From NCBI GenBank assembly GCA_023430565.1, contig JAEZAD010000133.1, forward strand, positions 1-6,493: DNA of 6,493 nucleotides, written 5' to 3'. Made by a program: the position numbers and the translations under genes. How positions within the stretch are numbered: position 1 is the stretch's first letter; every line of letters begins with the position of its first letter. The notes beneath the pieces were generated by a model. It ran no database searches, was not told the origin of the DNA, and was given only the letters and a program-made list of their open reading frames with translations. Below are positions 1 through 6,493 of the stretch, in pieces. The DNA is from Verrucomicrobiota bacterium. GTDB lineage: Bacteria > Verrucomicrobiota > Verrucomicrobiia > Opitutales > Opitutaceae.

Positions 1-1739
1 ACGTCCCAAGGGATGTAGGCGACGCGGCCTTCGCCATGGGCGGCGAACACCAGGCCGGGAATCGTGGACTCCTTTTTATCGACCCAGACTTTCTCGGGCG
101 GGCCATACATGGCCGGAGGTATGAGGGTGAGCGGCGACGGGCCGTCCAACGGGGCGAGTTCGACGTAGCCACCGTCGTGGAGCAGGAGGTTGGTGTCCTT
201 CAGTGAGGGAAGGAGCGTGTGGTCGTGCACGCGCCAGACGGCTTGGGCGCGCGCGGTTGGATTTACGACCCTGGCGATCGGCAGATTTTCCGGTGGAGGG
301 AGCGGGCCGGCGACGAGAAGGCGGCCGCCGGCGCGGACGTAGCGTTCGAGTTCGGGTGCGGCGCCGTGCGGGGCGATGACGAGATCGTAGCGGCGGGATG
401 GGTCGTCGAGCCACTTGAGATTTCGGGTGGCCGCGAAAGGGATGTGCTGCTCGGCGAGCAGTCGGAAGAAACCGCGGTAGGAGGCCTCGCTGCCGTTGCT
501 GAGGAGCAATACGCGGGCGGCGTTTTGCTGGCCGACGTAGAGGTCCTCGTGTTGCGCGTGCCATTGAAAAACGGGCTGGGCGGCGAGGAGGGAGATGCGG
601 TCTTCCTGGTCGGGCGTGCCGACGAGGGAGAAGGCAGGCGCGGCGCCGTGCGCGAGATTCTGATACAGCCAGAGCTGCATTTCGGCGGGCGGCACGGAGA
701 CGAAGCGCCAGGGGTAGTCGACGAAGCTCATGCACATGTTGAACACGGTTTTCGAGGGTTCGGCGGTGCGGGCGCGGTTGACGTTGTCGCTGCCGGAATA
801 GGCCCAGGGGGGGAGGGAACGCGGGCCGACGGTGCTCGATTCGTGCATGATGACGTCGGTGTGCTGGTCGAGATAAGTGAGAAAGGCCGCGCCGGGGCGG
901 ACGCGCTGGATGAGCTCGCGGATTTTTGCCGCGGCGGCGCGGGTGGACTCCGCCATGAACGGTTGGTAGTCGGGGTCGGGCCCGGTGGTCGGAAGCGGGC
1001 GACCGTAGCGGGCGAGGAATTTTTCCTTGCAGACGTCGCACTGGCAGCGGCCGATGGGATTGTTGGAGTAGTCCTCGCCGGGGTTGCCGAACATGTTGAA
1101 GAAAAGTCCGTCGACCTCGTAGCGCGTGAGCGCCTCGGTGAGGATTTTCAGGCCGTGCTCGTGGTAGTAGCCGCCGTTGATGCAGGTGAGATAGGTGCCG
1201 TTGTAGATCGCAGGTTCGCCGTTGGCGCGTTTGAAGAACCACTCCGGATGCGCGTCGTAGACGGGTTTTTGCGTCTTGCTCAGATCGAAGCGGCCGATGA
1301 CGCGGATGTTGCGCGCGTGGGCTTCGTCGAGCACCTCGCGAAAGAGATCGCGGCGGGGCGGCATGTGGGGGCTGACGTAATGAAACGGGACCTCGGTGGG
1401 ATACTGCGCGACGATTCCGCCCAGGTTGAAGAGGATCGTGTTGGCGGGAAAATCGGCGATCTGGTCGATGTAGCGTTTTGCGTCGAGGGTGGAGGCGGTT
1501 TCCGGAAGATTGGTTTGGAAAAAACGGATGGGCTCTTCCAGCCACCAGCTGCGGGCAGGAGACTGGGCGGAGAACGTGGCGGTCGTCGCAACCGCAGCGA
1601 CGAAAACGCCGGCGACAAAACGGACGAGCGAAGCAGGGGACTCGGGGTGGCTCACGGCGGCGAGCGTGCGGGTGCGAGCGAGGCCAAGCAAGACCGGTCC
1701 GGCAAACCGCGGAGTGGGCCGATCGAATGGCCGCGCCAT
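1..1739 (-). CDS. Secreted GHL6-like putative glycoside hydrolase (3' end missing)
   Basis: Probable extracytoplasmic carbohydrate-active protein resembling the hypothetical glycosyl hydrolase 6 group; substrate and activity are unknown. The frame is open to the window edge, giving 579 visible residues. A signal-peptide-like hydrophobic stretch lies at about residues 38-58, followed by SAQS. A TIM-barrel-like region (about 65-390) opens with WWLEEPIRFFQTNLPE. It also carries FNLGGIVAQYPT (104-115), RFDLSK (150-155) and a strand-end DGLFFNMFG (210-218), and then Cys232, Cys234 and Cys237 in a CxCxxC motif. Residues about 405-480 look like a glutamine-amidotransferase-like domain, as in the trimerisation domain of beta-galactosidases. 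The visible end, GEGRVAYIPWD, is typical of such proteins, and the missing C terminus is probably a further domain. I used the ATG at 1739, but GTG at 1655 (residue 29) would give a more ordinary signal peptide. Neither start has a clear ribosome binding site. Divergent from the isomerase-like gene. Family is from recalled motifs, not a search. Confidence 0.8.
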   Translation of the reverse strand, partial: MARPFDRPTPRFAGPVLLGLARTRTLAAVSHPESPASLVRFVAGVFVAAVATTATFSAQSPARSWWLEEPIRFFQTNLPETASTLDAKRYIDQIADFPANTILFNLGGIVAQYPTEVPFHYVSPHMPPRRDLFREVLDEAHARNIRVIGRFDLSKTQKPVYDAHPEWFFKRANGEPAIYNGTYLTCINGGYYHEHGLKILTEALTRYEVDGLFFNMFGNPGEDYSNNPIGRCQCDVCKEKFLARYGRPLPTTGPDPDYQPFMAESTRAAAAKIRELIQRVRPGAAFLTYLDQHTDVIMHESSTVGPRSLPPWAYSGSDNVNRARTAEPSKTVFNMCMSFVDYPWRFVSVPPAEMQLWLYQNLAHGAAPAFSLVGTPDQEDRISLLAAQPVFQWHAQHEDLYVGQQNAARVLLLSNGSEASYRGFFRLLAEQHIPFAATRNLKWLDDPSRRYDLVIAPHGAAPELERYVRAGGRLLVAGPLPPPENLPIARVVNPTARAQAVWRVHDHTLLPSLKDTNLLLHDGGYVELAPLDGPSPLTLIPPAMYGPPEKVWVDKKESTIPGLVFAAHGEGRVAYIPWD

Positions 1740-1827
1740 CGCGGCAGAACGTGATGCGCGAGCTTGGCATTCGCGGGGCACGTGGACACGGTGCGTGCGT
1801 TCAGCTGGTCATCCCCTTATCGCCATC
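1740..1827. promoter_or_regulatory. Divergent intergenic region, presumed promoters
   Basis: These 88 bases separate two divergent genes and should carry both promoters; the region grows to 172 bases if the left gene starts at 1655. I see no convincing -35/-10 pair. TTGGCA at 1764-1769 resembles a -35 box on the plus strand but has no good -10 partner. A weak inverted repeat, GCACG (1778-1782) and CGTGC (1794-1798) around an 11-base spacer, overlaps the palindrome CACGTG and could be an operator. The bases just before the ATG at 1828 have no Shine-Dalgarno sequence. Confidence 0.35.
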
Positions 1828-2790
1828 ATGAATCGTCGCACCTTCGTCACATCCTCTCTCGCGGCCAGCGCCGCGTTGCTTGCCGGCAAAACGCGCCTCG
1901 GGGCGCAGCCGAATTCTTCCGCCGCGGCGGGCGGGCGTTTCCAACTCGGCTATGCGCCGCATCCGAACATGTTCAAGGAACTCGGCGGTTCGAATGTGAT
2001 CGATCAGATCAAGTTCGCGGCGGACGAGGGGTTCACCGCGTGGGAGGACAACGGACTTCCCGGGCGCCCGCCGGCCGAGCAGGAGGAGATCGGGCGCACG
2101 CTGGCCGAGCGGAAAATGCAGATGGGCGTGTTCGTGGCTTATGCGAACTTCACGGACCCCACCTTCGTGGCCGGAGATGCCGCCAAACGAGAGGAGATTC
2201 TCGGAAGCATCCGGAAGTCGGTCGACGTGGCGAAGCGAGTCGGTGCGAAGTGGATGACGGTCGTGCCGGGATCGGTGCACCAGCAGACAAAGGAATACGG
2301 CGAGTGGAATCGCTATGGCGGCGGGCGGCTCGCGGAAGGATTTCAGACGGCGAATGCGATCGAGCTGCTGCGGCGCTGCGCGGAGGTGCTGGAGCCGCAT
2401 GGGCTGGTGATGGTGCTGGAGCCGTTGAACTGGTATGCGAACCATGGCGGCACATTTCTGGAAAAGTCGGACCAAGCGTATGCGCTGTGCAAGGCGGTGA
2501 ACAGCCCCGCGTGCAAGATTCTCTTCGACATTTATCACCAGCAGATTTCAGAGGGGAACCTGATCCCGAACATCGACCGCTGCTGGGACGAGATCGCGTA
2601 TTTCCAATCTGGAGACAACCCGGGCCGGAAGGAGCCGGGCACGGGCGAGATCAACTACCGCAATGTATTCGGCCACCTGAAGAAGAAGGGTTTCGCGGGC
2701 GTCGTCGGAATGGAGCACGGCAATTCGCTGCCGGGAGCGGAGGGTGAACGCGCGGTGATTCGCGCGTATCGCGAGGCGGACGGCGTTTGA
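1828..2790 (+). CDS. Tat-exported hydroxypyruvate isomerase-like TIM-barrel protein
   Basis: A 320-residue member of the sugar isomerase/epimerase TIM-barrel superfamily (xylose-isomerase-like fold, hydroxypyruvate isomerase branch). Characterised relatives interconvert aldose/ketose or related small sugars using a divalent metal; the substrate here is unknown. The start MNRRTFVTSS carries a twin-arginine motif, followed by a hydrophobic stretch and a likely cleavage after LGA (residue 26), so it is predicted to be exported folded. The mature barrel begins near FQLGYAPHPNMF (38-49). Likely metal or catalytic residues are Glu198 (VLEPLNW), Asp234 and His237 (LFDIYHQQ) and Glu296 (GMEHGNS). The family signature GDNPGRKEPGTGEINYRNVF is intact. 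Length is normal for the family plus a leader. The ATG at 1828 is chosen because it places the Tat motif at the N terminus; the longer in-frame extension upstream reads through intergenic DNA. No Shine-Dalgarno is visible. The sensor gene follows after 64 bases, so the two could share a transcript. Confidence 0.88.
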   Translation: MNRRTFVTSSLAASAALLAGKTRLGAQPNSSAAAGGRFQLGYAPHPNMFKELGGSNVIDQIKFAADEGFTAWEDNGLPGRPPAEQEEIGRTLAERKMQMGVFVAYANFTDPTFVAGDAAKREEILGSIRKSVDVAKRVGAKWMTVVPGSVHQQTKEYGEWNRYGGGRLAEGFQTANAIELLRRCAEVLEPHGLVMVLEPLNWYANHGGTFLEKSDQAYALCKAVNSPACKILFDIYHQQISEGNLIPNIDRCWDEIAYFQSGDNPGRKEPGTGEINYRNVFGHLKKKGFAGVVGMEHGNSLPGAEGERAVIRAYREADGV

Positions 2791-2814
2791 GGACGGGGTG
2801 CTGTCGTTTCGCGG

Positions 2815-2830
2815 CTGCGTTCAAACGCAG
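2815..2830. other. Small perfect hairpin between isomerase and sensor genes
   Basis: CTGCGT (2815-2820) and ACGCAG (2825-2830) pair perfectly around the loop TCAA; a seventh T-A pair would leave only two loop bases. It lies 25 bases after the stop of the isomerase-like gene and 24 bases before the sensor start. Neither strand has a T-run after it, so it is not a standard intrinsic terminator. It could be an attenuating or mRNA-stabilising stem, or chance. Confidence 0.35.
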
Positions 2831-2843
2831 AGGAAGAGAGCTG

Positions 2844-2849
2844 GGTGGA
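2844..2849 (+). promoter_or_regulatory. Possible ribosome binding site for the sensor gene
   Basis: GGTGGA ends five bases before the ATG at 2855 and is a partial match to the Shine-Dalgarno consensus. It supports ATG 2855 over the earlier in-frame GTG at 2798, which would add 19 residues ahead of an otherwise well-formed signal peptide and would place the hairpin inside the coding region. A third candidate, ATG at 2873, has no better upstream signal. Confidence 0.4.
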
Positions 2850-2854
2850 AAGAT

Positions 2855-5800
2855 ATGAGGCGCGCGGTGGTGATGAGGTTTTTCGCGGTCGTTTTGAGCG
2901 TCGTGGCGCCGACGCTGGCGAAGGCGATCGAGATGCCGGGATTCACGCGGGTCGAATTGTTCACGGAGCCGCGGCTTTTTCAGAACAACACGATCACGCT
3001 GTGCGTGACGGAGATGCCCGAAGGCTCGCTGCTGCTGGGCGGGTCGGAGGGTTTGTTCGCGTTCGATGGCAGTCAGTGGACCGCGCTGAACGTGAACGGC
3101 GTTCGCGATGTCATGGGGCTCACGACCGACGTCGACGGGCGGGTGATCGTGGGGACATTCGAGCATTTCGGTTACCTCGAGCGGCGGTTCGACGGACAGC
3201 TGGCGCTGGTTTCGTTGCGGCGCCTGCTGCCGCCGGAGTTTGCGGAGACGAGGCTTTTCTTCATGCCGACGCCGGGGGACGACGGCGTGTATTTCGTATC
3301 GTTTCACTCGATCATTCGCTGGGATCGCGGGCAGCGCGTGGACGTGTGGAAAGTGGAAGATTTCTTTCCGTATCTGGTCGAGATGGGCGGCGAAGTGTTC
3401 GTGTCGGACGGAAAGCGGGGGCTGTTTCGCGTGAGAGGGAGTGAGCTCGAGCCGGTGCCTGGGATCGACGAAACGCCGGTGCGCGATTCGAAGGATGACA
3501 AGATCACGGGGGCGACGCCGTTTCGCGGCGGGTGGTTGCTGACGACGCAGCGCGATGGGTTTCGGTTTTTCGACGGCGAACGAATTTCGCGGATCGAGCT
3601 TCCGGGTTCTGCGGCGGTGAAGGCGTCGGCCGGGGTGACGATCAAGATCGGGTCGCTGGAAGGTGGGCGGATGGTGGTGGCGGACGAGTATTTCAATCTC
3701 TGTTTTCTCGACGCGGAGGGTGCGATGCTCGCGCAGTGGGCGGCGGACAGTTATCCGGGGCATCTGAACACGGGGCTGTTTGTCGATCGCGAGAAGCGGG
3801 TGTGGGCGTCGGTGGCGGACGGCGTCATGCGGATCGACTGGGATGCGCCGCTGCGCGTGCTGGATCAGCGCGCGGGCTGGAAGGAGCCCCCGAGTGGAAT
3901 GGTCGCGGTGGGCGATCGACGGGTTTTCCCGACGAAGGCGGGCACGCACGAATGGGTGCAGGGGGCGCATCCGGGGAGCGGCACGCTGCCGTATCTGACC
4001 GATCTGCCGGACCTCAGGCAGGTGCTGCACGTGGTGGGCGAGGATATTTTTTATCTGGATGGCTATGGGGAAGAACTCCGCTGCCGCTACGCCGACGGGG
4101 CGATCGAGACTCTGCTGACGGGTTCGAACTGGGACGTGATTGCCAGTGCGCGAAACCGCGACGACCTCGTTTATGTTTCGAACAACACCGGCGTCGTCGT
4201 GGTGCTGCGAAAAACGGGAGGACGGTGGCGGCAGGAGGGCGAGCGGATTTCGACGTCGCTGCATTTCACGGACATCGTGGAAGGGGCGCGGCACATCTGG
4301 CTGATTCTGGGGGAGGGGCGGATAGCGCGGGCGTCGCGGCAGCCGCTGTTGGAGGACGTGACGGTGTTCGACGCCCGGCATGGCTTGGGCGCGGCGTGGA
4401 TCAGCGCGTTCGAGATCGGTGGCGAGATGCGTTTCGGCACGCAGGCGGGGATTTGTTATCTCGACGAGGAAGCGGGGCAGTTTACGCCGGATCCGCGGTT
4501 CGCGAGTCTGCCGAGCGAAATCGCGCACAGCATCATGGCGGTCGAGACGGACGCGGAGGGAAACATCTGGGTGAGCGCGCGCGAGGGCGCGGGGATTCTG
4601 CGGAAGCGGGCGGACGGAGCTTATTCGTGGGACAACGGGGCGCTGAGCGCGCTCGGAGCGCCGCTGATCCACACGATCCAGCGCGACGAAGGTGGCTGGA
4701 TGTGGTGCCGGACGTCGAAGGCGATTTTTGCGGTGCGGCCGGAGATCGGGCGCGAGGAGCCGGCGGAACTGCGCGTGCATCTGGCGGAGGTGCGCGACCT
4801 GTCGAGCGACACGGCGATTTTCGGCGCGTATCGGTCGCCGGCGGTGGGGTCGCCGGAATTTGAATACGCGCGGAACGCGCTGCAGTTCGAGGTCAGCGCG
4901 CCCGAGTTCATGGCGCCGGAGCGGACGGAATTCCAATATTGGCTGGAAGGCGAGGAGCCGGGTTGGTCGGACTGGACGAGGCAACGCGTGCGCCGCCATC
5001 CGGCGTTGAGCGAGGGGAGATATGTCTTTCGCTTTCGGGCGCGGAATGCGCATGGCGCGGTGGCCGAGGGAGCGCCGTTCGGCTTCTCGGTGCGGCCGCC
5101 GGTGTATCGCACGCTGCCGGCGTATCTTGGTTACGCGCTCGTGGGGATGGGCGCGATCTGGGGTGGATCGATCCTCTATTCGCGGCGGCTGCGGCGCCGG
5201 AATCGCAAGCTCGAACAGCTGGTGAACGAACGCACGGCCGATCTGGAACGGGTGCAACGGGAGCTCCTCGACGCCTCGCGGCTGGCGGGGATGTCGCAGG
5301 TGGCGCGGAGTGTCGTCCACAATGTCGGCAACGCCCTGAACAGCGTGAACGTTTCGGCCACCTTGATCGACGATCACGTCAGGCGGTCGAAGCTGGAGAA
5401 GCTCGCGAAACTGGCGGCGTTGTTTCGCGAGCATGAGAGCGATCTCGCGGAGTTTCTCGCGCGCGACGCGAAGGGCCGGACCGTGACGAGTTATTTGACG
5501 GCGCTGACGCGCGAGCTCGACGAAGAGCGCGGCCTCGTGGCGAAGGAAGTCGCGGAGCTGCGGAAGCACGTCGAACAGATCAAGGAAATCGTTGCGCAGC
5601 AGCAGGCCCATGCGCACACGACGGAGTTCATCGAGCCGCTCGATGCGGCGGGATTGATGGACGATGCGTGGCGGCTGAACCGGGCGCGGTTGGACCGCGG
5701 AGGCGTGGAGGTGGAAAAGCGGGTCATGTCGAACGCAACGGTGTTGGGCCAACGCGGGAAGGTGCTCGAGATCCTGGTGACGCTGCTTCAAAACGCGGCG

Positions 5801-6100
5801 CACGCGTGCGGTCGCAACGCGCCGGGAAATCGCCTCGTGACGCTTGGGATTGGGACGGACGGAGAGAAAACGGTGCGGCTCAGCGTGAGCGACAACGGTC
5901 CGGCGATTCCGCCCGAGGAGGCGGCGCGAATGTTCAACGCCGATTTTGCCGGGCCGAAGACCGAACTGAGCTTCGAGCTGCATGAAGCGGCGAACGCGGC
6001 CACCGAGATGGACGGCGCGCTCATGCTGCGCAGCGACGCGGCGACGGGGCGCAACGTTTATACGCTGGTCCTGCCCGCAGGGGCGTCGCCGGCGAAGTAG
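2855..6100 (+). CDS. Propeller/Y_Y_Y-domain membrane sensor histidine kinase with degenerate ATP lid
   Basis: A 1081-residue transmembrane sensor expected to read a periplasmic signal and control a cytoplasmic partner. It begins with a signal peptide (1-24, cleavage near LAKA). A two-component-regulator-type beta-propeller spans about 30-640, with blade-like segments at 62-75 (GGSEGLFAFDGSQW), 310-330, 561-578 (ETDAEGNIWVSAREGAG) and 601-628. A Y_Y_Y domain (669-749) precedes a transmembrane helix (about 756-775) and a coiled coil. The dimerisation domain has VVHNVGNALNSVNVSA with phosphoacceptor His822 and Asn826. The ATPase domain keeps the N box (Asn980 in LLQNAAHA), and G1 reads DNGPAI (1013-1018), with Ala where the second glycine is usual. 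The lid is degenerate: ADFAGPKTELSFELH (1029-1043) stands where relatives, as I recall them, have an HGFTTKxxGHGFGLH-like segment. No receiver or DNA-binding domain follows and no regulator gene is in the window. Possibly co-transcribed with the isomerase-like gene. The architecture is clear; catalytic competence is doubtful. Confidence 0.88.
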   Translation: MRRAVVMRFFAVVLSVVAPTLAKAIEMPGFTRVELFTEPRLFQNNTITLCVTEMPEGSLLLGGSEGLFAFDGSQWTALNVNGVRDVMGLTTDVDGRVIVGTFEHFGYLERRFDGQLALVSLRRLLPPEFAETRLFFMPTPGDDGVYFVSFHSIIRWDRGQRVDVWKVEDFFPYLVEMGGEVFVSDGKRGLFRVRGSELEPVPGIDETPVRDSKDDKITGATPFRGGWLLTTQRDGFRFFDGERISRIELPGSAAVKASAGVTIKIGSLEGGRMVVADEYFNLCFLDAEGAMLAQWAADSYPGHLNTGLFVDREKRVWASVADGVMRIDWDAPLRVLDQRAGWKEPPSGMVAVGDRRVFPTKAGTHEWVQGAHPGSGTLPYLTDLPDLRQVLHVVGEDIFYLDGYGEELRCRYADGAIETLLTGSNWDVIASARNRDDLVYVSNNTGVVVVLRKTGGRWRQEGERISTSLHFTDIVEGARHIWLILGEGRIARASRQPLLEDVTVFDARHGLGAAWISAFEIGGEMRFGTQAGICYLDEEAGQFTPDPRFASLPSEIAHSIMAVETDAEGNIWVSAREGAGILRKRADGAYSWDNGALSALGAPLIHTIQRDEGGWMWCRTSKAIFAVRPEIGREEPAELRVHLAEVRDLSSDTAIFGAYRSPAVGSPEFEYARNALQFEVSAPEFMAPERTEFQYWLEGEEPGWSDWTRQRVRRHPALSEGRYVFRFRARNAHGAVAEGAPFGFSVRPPVYRTLPAYLGYALVGMGAIWGGSILYSRRLRRRNRKLEQLVNERTADLERVQRELLDASRLAGMSQVARSVVHNVGNALNSVNVSATLIDDHVRRSKLEKLAKLAALFREHESDLAEFLARDAKGRTVTSYLTALTRELDEERGLVAKEVAELRKHVEQIKEIVAQQQAHAHTTEFIEPLDAAGLMDDAWRLNRARLDRGGVEVEKRVMSNATVLGQRGKVLEILVTLLQNAAHACGRNAPGNRLVTLGIGTDGEKTVRLSVSDNGPAIPPEEAARMFNADFAGPKTELSFELHEAANAATEMDGALMLRSDAATGRNVYTLVLPAGASPAK

Positions 6101-6118
6101 CGGGGCGATGACGGGCGC

Positions 6119-6493
6119 TCAGCGAAAGCGCGCCACGAACAGCGGCGCGTAGGCGCGGCGGTAGTGCCAGGCGAGCGCGATTTCGAGGGCGAAAAACACG
6201 AGGGCGGGCGGGAGGCCGGACGGCTCGAGCGCGATGTGGAACGCGACGGCGTTGACCAGGAAAGGGGCGAGCAGAACGAGCGCGAGCGGGACGAAGCGAT
6301 TGGCGAGAAGCAGAAGGCCGACGGCGAGCTGGGTGGCGCCGATGAGAGGCATCATGTAGCCGGTTTCCATCAGCGCGGTGGCGAAGGCCACGGCTCCCGG
6401 GGGCAGAGGCGTTGACGGCGGCGGGATGAAGTTGAGGAACGAGTTCAGTCCGAAGATCGACATCGGCAGGCCGAGCAGGATGCGGCCGACGGC
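6119..6493 (-). CDS. DoxX-family membrane protein (5' end missing)
   Basis: A small integral membrane protein of the DoxX type; the molecular role of this family is mostly undefined. The frame is open to the right window edge, giving 124 visible residues. The visible start, AVGRILLGLPMSIFGLNSF, is the first transmembrane helix of DoxX proteins, so the Met encoded at 6461-6463 is internal and the true start lies outside. The rest has the family pattern: a proline-rich loop (PPPSTPLPPG), a helix-breaking TGYMMPLIGATQ, then LAVGLLLLANRFVPLALVLL, a conserved Asn/His pair in VNAVAFH, and a last helix LVFFALEIALAWHYRRAY. About four membrane helices are expected. Relatives are usually 130-150 residues, so only a few are missing. 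It converges with the sensor gene, with 18 bases between the two stops, and shows no sign of functional linkage to it. Confidence 0.85.
   Translation of the reverse strand, partial: AVGRILLGLPMSIFGLNSFLNFIPPPSTPLPPGAVAFATALMETGYMMPLIGATQLAVGLLLLANRFVPLALVLLAPFLVNAVAFHIALEPSGLPPALVFFALEIALAWHYRRAYAPLFVARFR

Noticed and set aside
219..1754. A 511-codon plus-strand frame over the GHL6-like gene
   Set aside because: It is rich in Gly, Ala, Val, Asp and Glu, the typical antisense shadow of a GC-rich gene. It shows no family motif and overlaps the real gene completely.
76..1770. A 564-codon minus-strand frame over the GHL6-like gene
   Set aside because: It is rich in Arg, Pro and His without domains. 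The adjacent minus-strand frame encodes a well-folded, motif-bearing protein with a signal peptide and runs off the window edge, so it is the real gene.
1489..1827. N-terminal extension of the isomerase-like gene upstream of 1828
   Set aside because: The extension would overlap the divergent gene and bury the twin-arginine leader more than 110 residues inside the protein.
2651..5983. A 3.3-kb open frame antisense to the sensor gene
   Set aside because: Its product is dominated by Arg, Pro and His with no recognisable domain. It is the reverse shadow of a GC-rich coding frame, in which stop codons are rare. The plus-strand frame has clear domains throughout.
6115..6131. GCGCT/AGCGC stem across the convergent stops as a bidirectional terminator
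   Set aside because: The stem is only five pairs with a seven-base loop, overlaps the DoxX stop and has no T-run on either side.
6461..6463. Start codon of the DoxX gene at this Met
   Set aside because: The frame stays open upstream to the edge and the ten preceding residues (AVGRILLGLP) form the first half of the expected first membrane helix, so the Met is internal.

Overview
The window is chromosomal DNA from a GC-rich bacterium. By eye, third codon positions are overwhelmingly G or C. The combination of genes suggests a carbohydrate-degrading member of Verrucomicrobiota, possibly Opitutaceae: a secreted GHL6-type putative glycoside hydrolase, a Tat-exported hydroxypyruvate-isomerase-like TIM barrel, and a very large propeller/Y_Y_Y sensor kinase. 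Starts with weak or no Shine-Dalgarno sequence fit that too. The lineage is an inference, since the window holds no rRNA or marker gene. I see no mobile element, tRNA, rRNA, CRISPR array or integrase.

Layout: (1) 1-1739, minus strand: a secreted GHL6-like protein whose 3' end lies beyond the left edge. (2) 1740-1827: a short divergent intergenic region that should hold promoters for both flanking genes. (3) 1828-2790, plus strand: a complete 320-residue hydroxypyruvate-isomerase-like protein with a twin-arginine leader. (4) 2791-2854: a 64-bp gap with a small perfect hairpin. (5) 2855-6100, plus strand: a 1081-residue membrane sensor with a signal peptide, a periplasmic beta-propeller, a Y_Y_Y domain, one transmembrane helix, a coiled coil, a histidine-containing dimerisation domain and a C-terminal ATPase domain. 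(6) 6119-6493, minus strand: a DoxX-family membrane protein, convergent with the kinase and lacking its first residues because its start lies beyond the right edge. Coding is almost continuous and no stretch over 300 bases is empty.

How the genes may work together: genes 1 and 2 are both predicted to leave the cytoplasm and are divergently transcribed, which fits extracytoplasmic handling of a glycan or sugar derivative. Gene 3 lies downstream of gene 2 on the same strand and could be co-transcribed. It has the periplasmic sensor architecture often found beside polysaccharide-use genes, but no response regulator is present here. DoxX looks unrelated. The most notable observation is in the kinase. 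Its phosphoacceptor His and N-box Asn are present, but its ATP-lid region has lost the glycines of the G2 motif at unchanged length, and one G1 glycine is Ala. It may be a catalytically impaired or repurposed histidine kinase.
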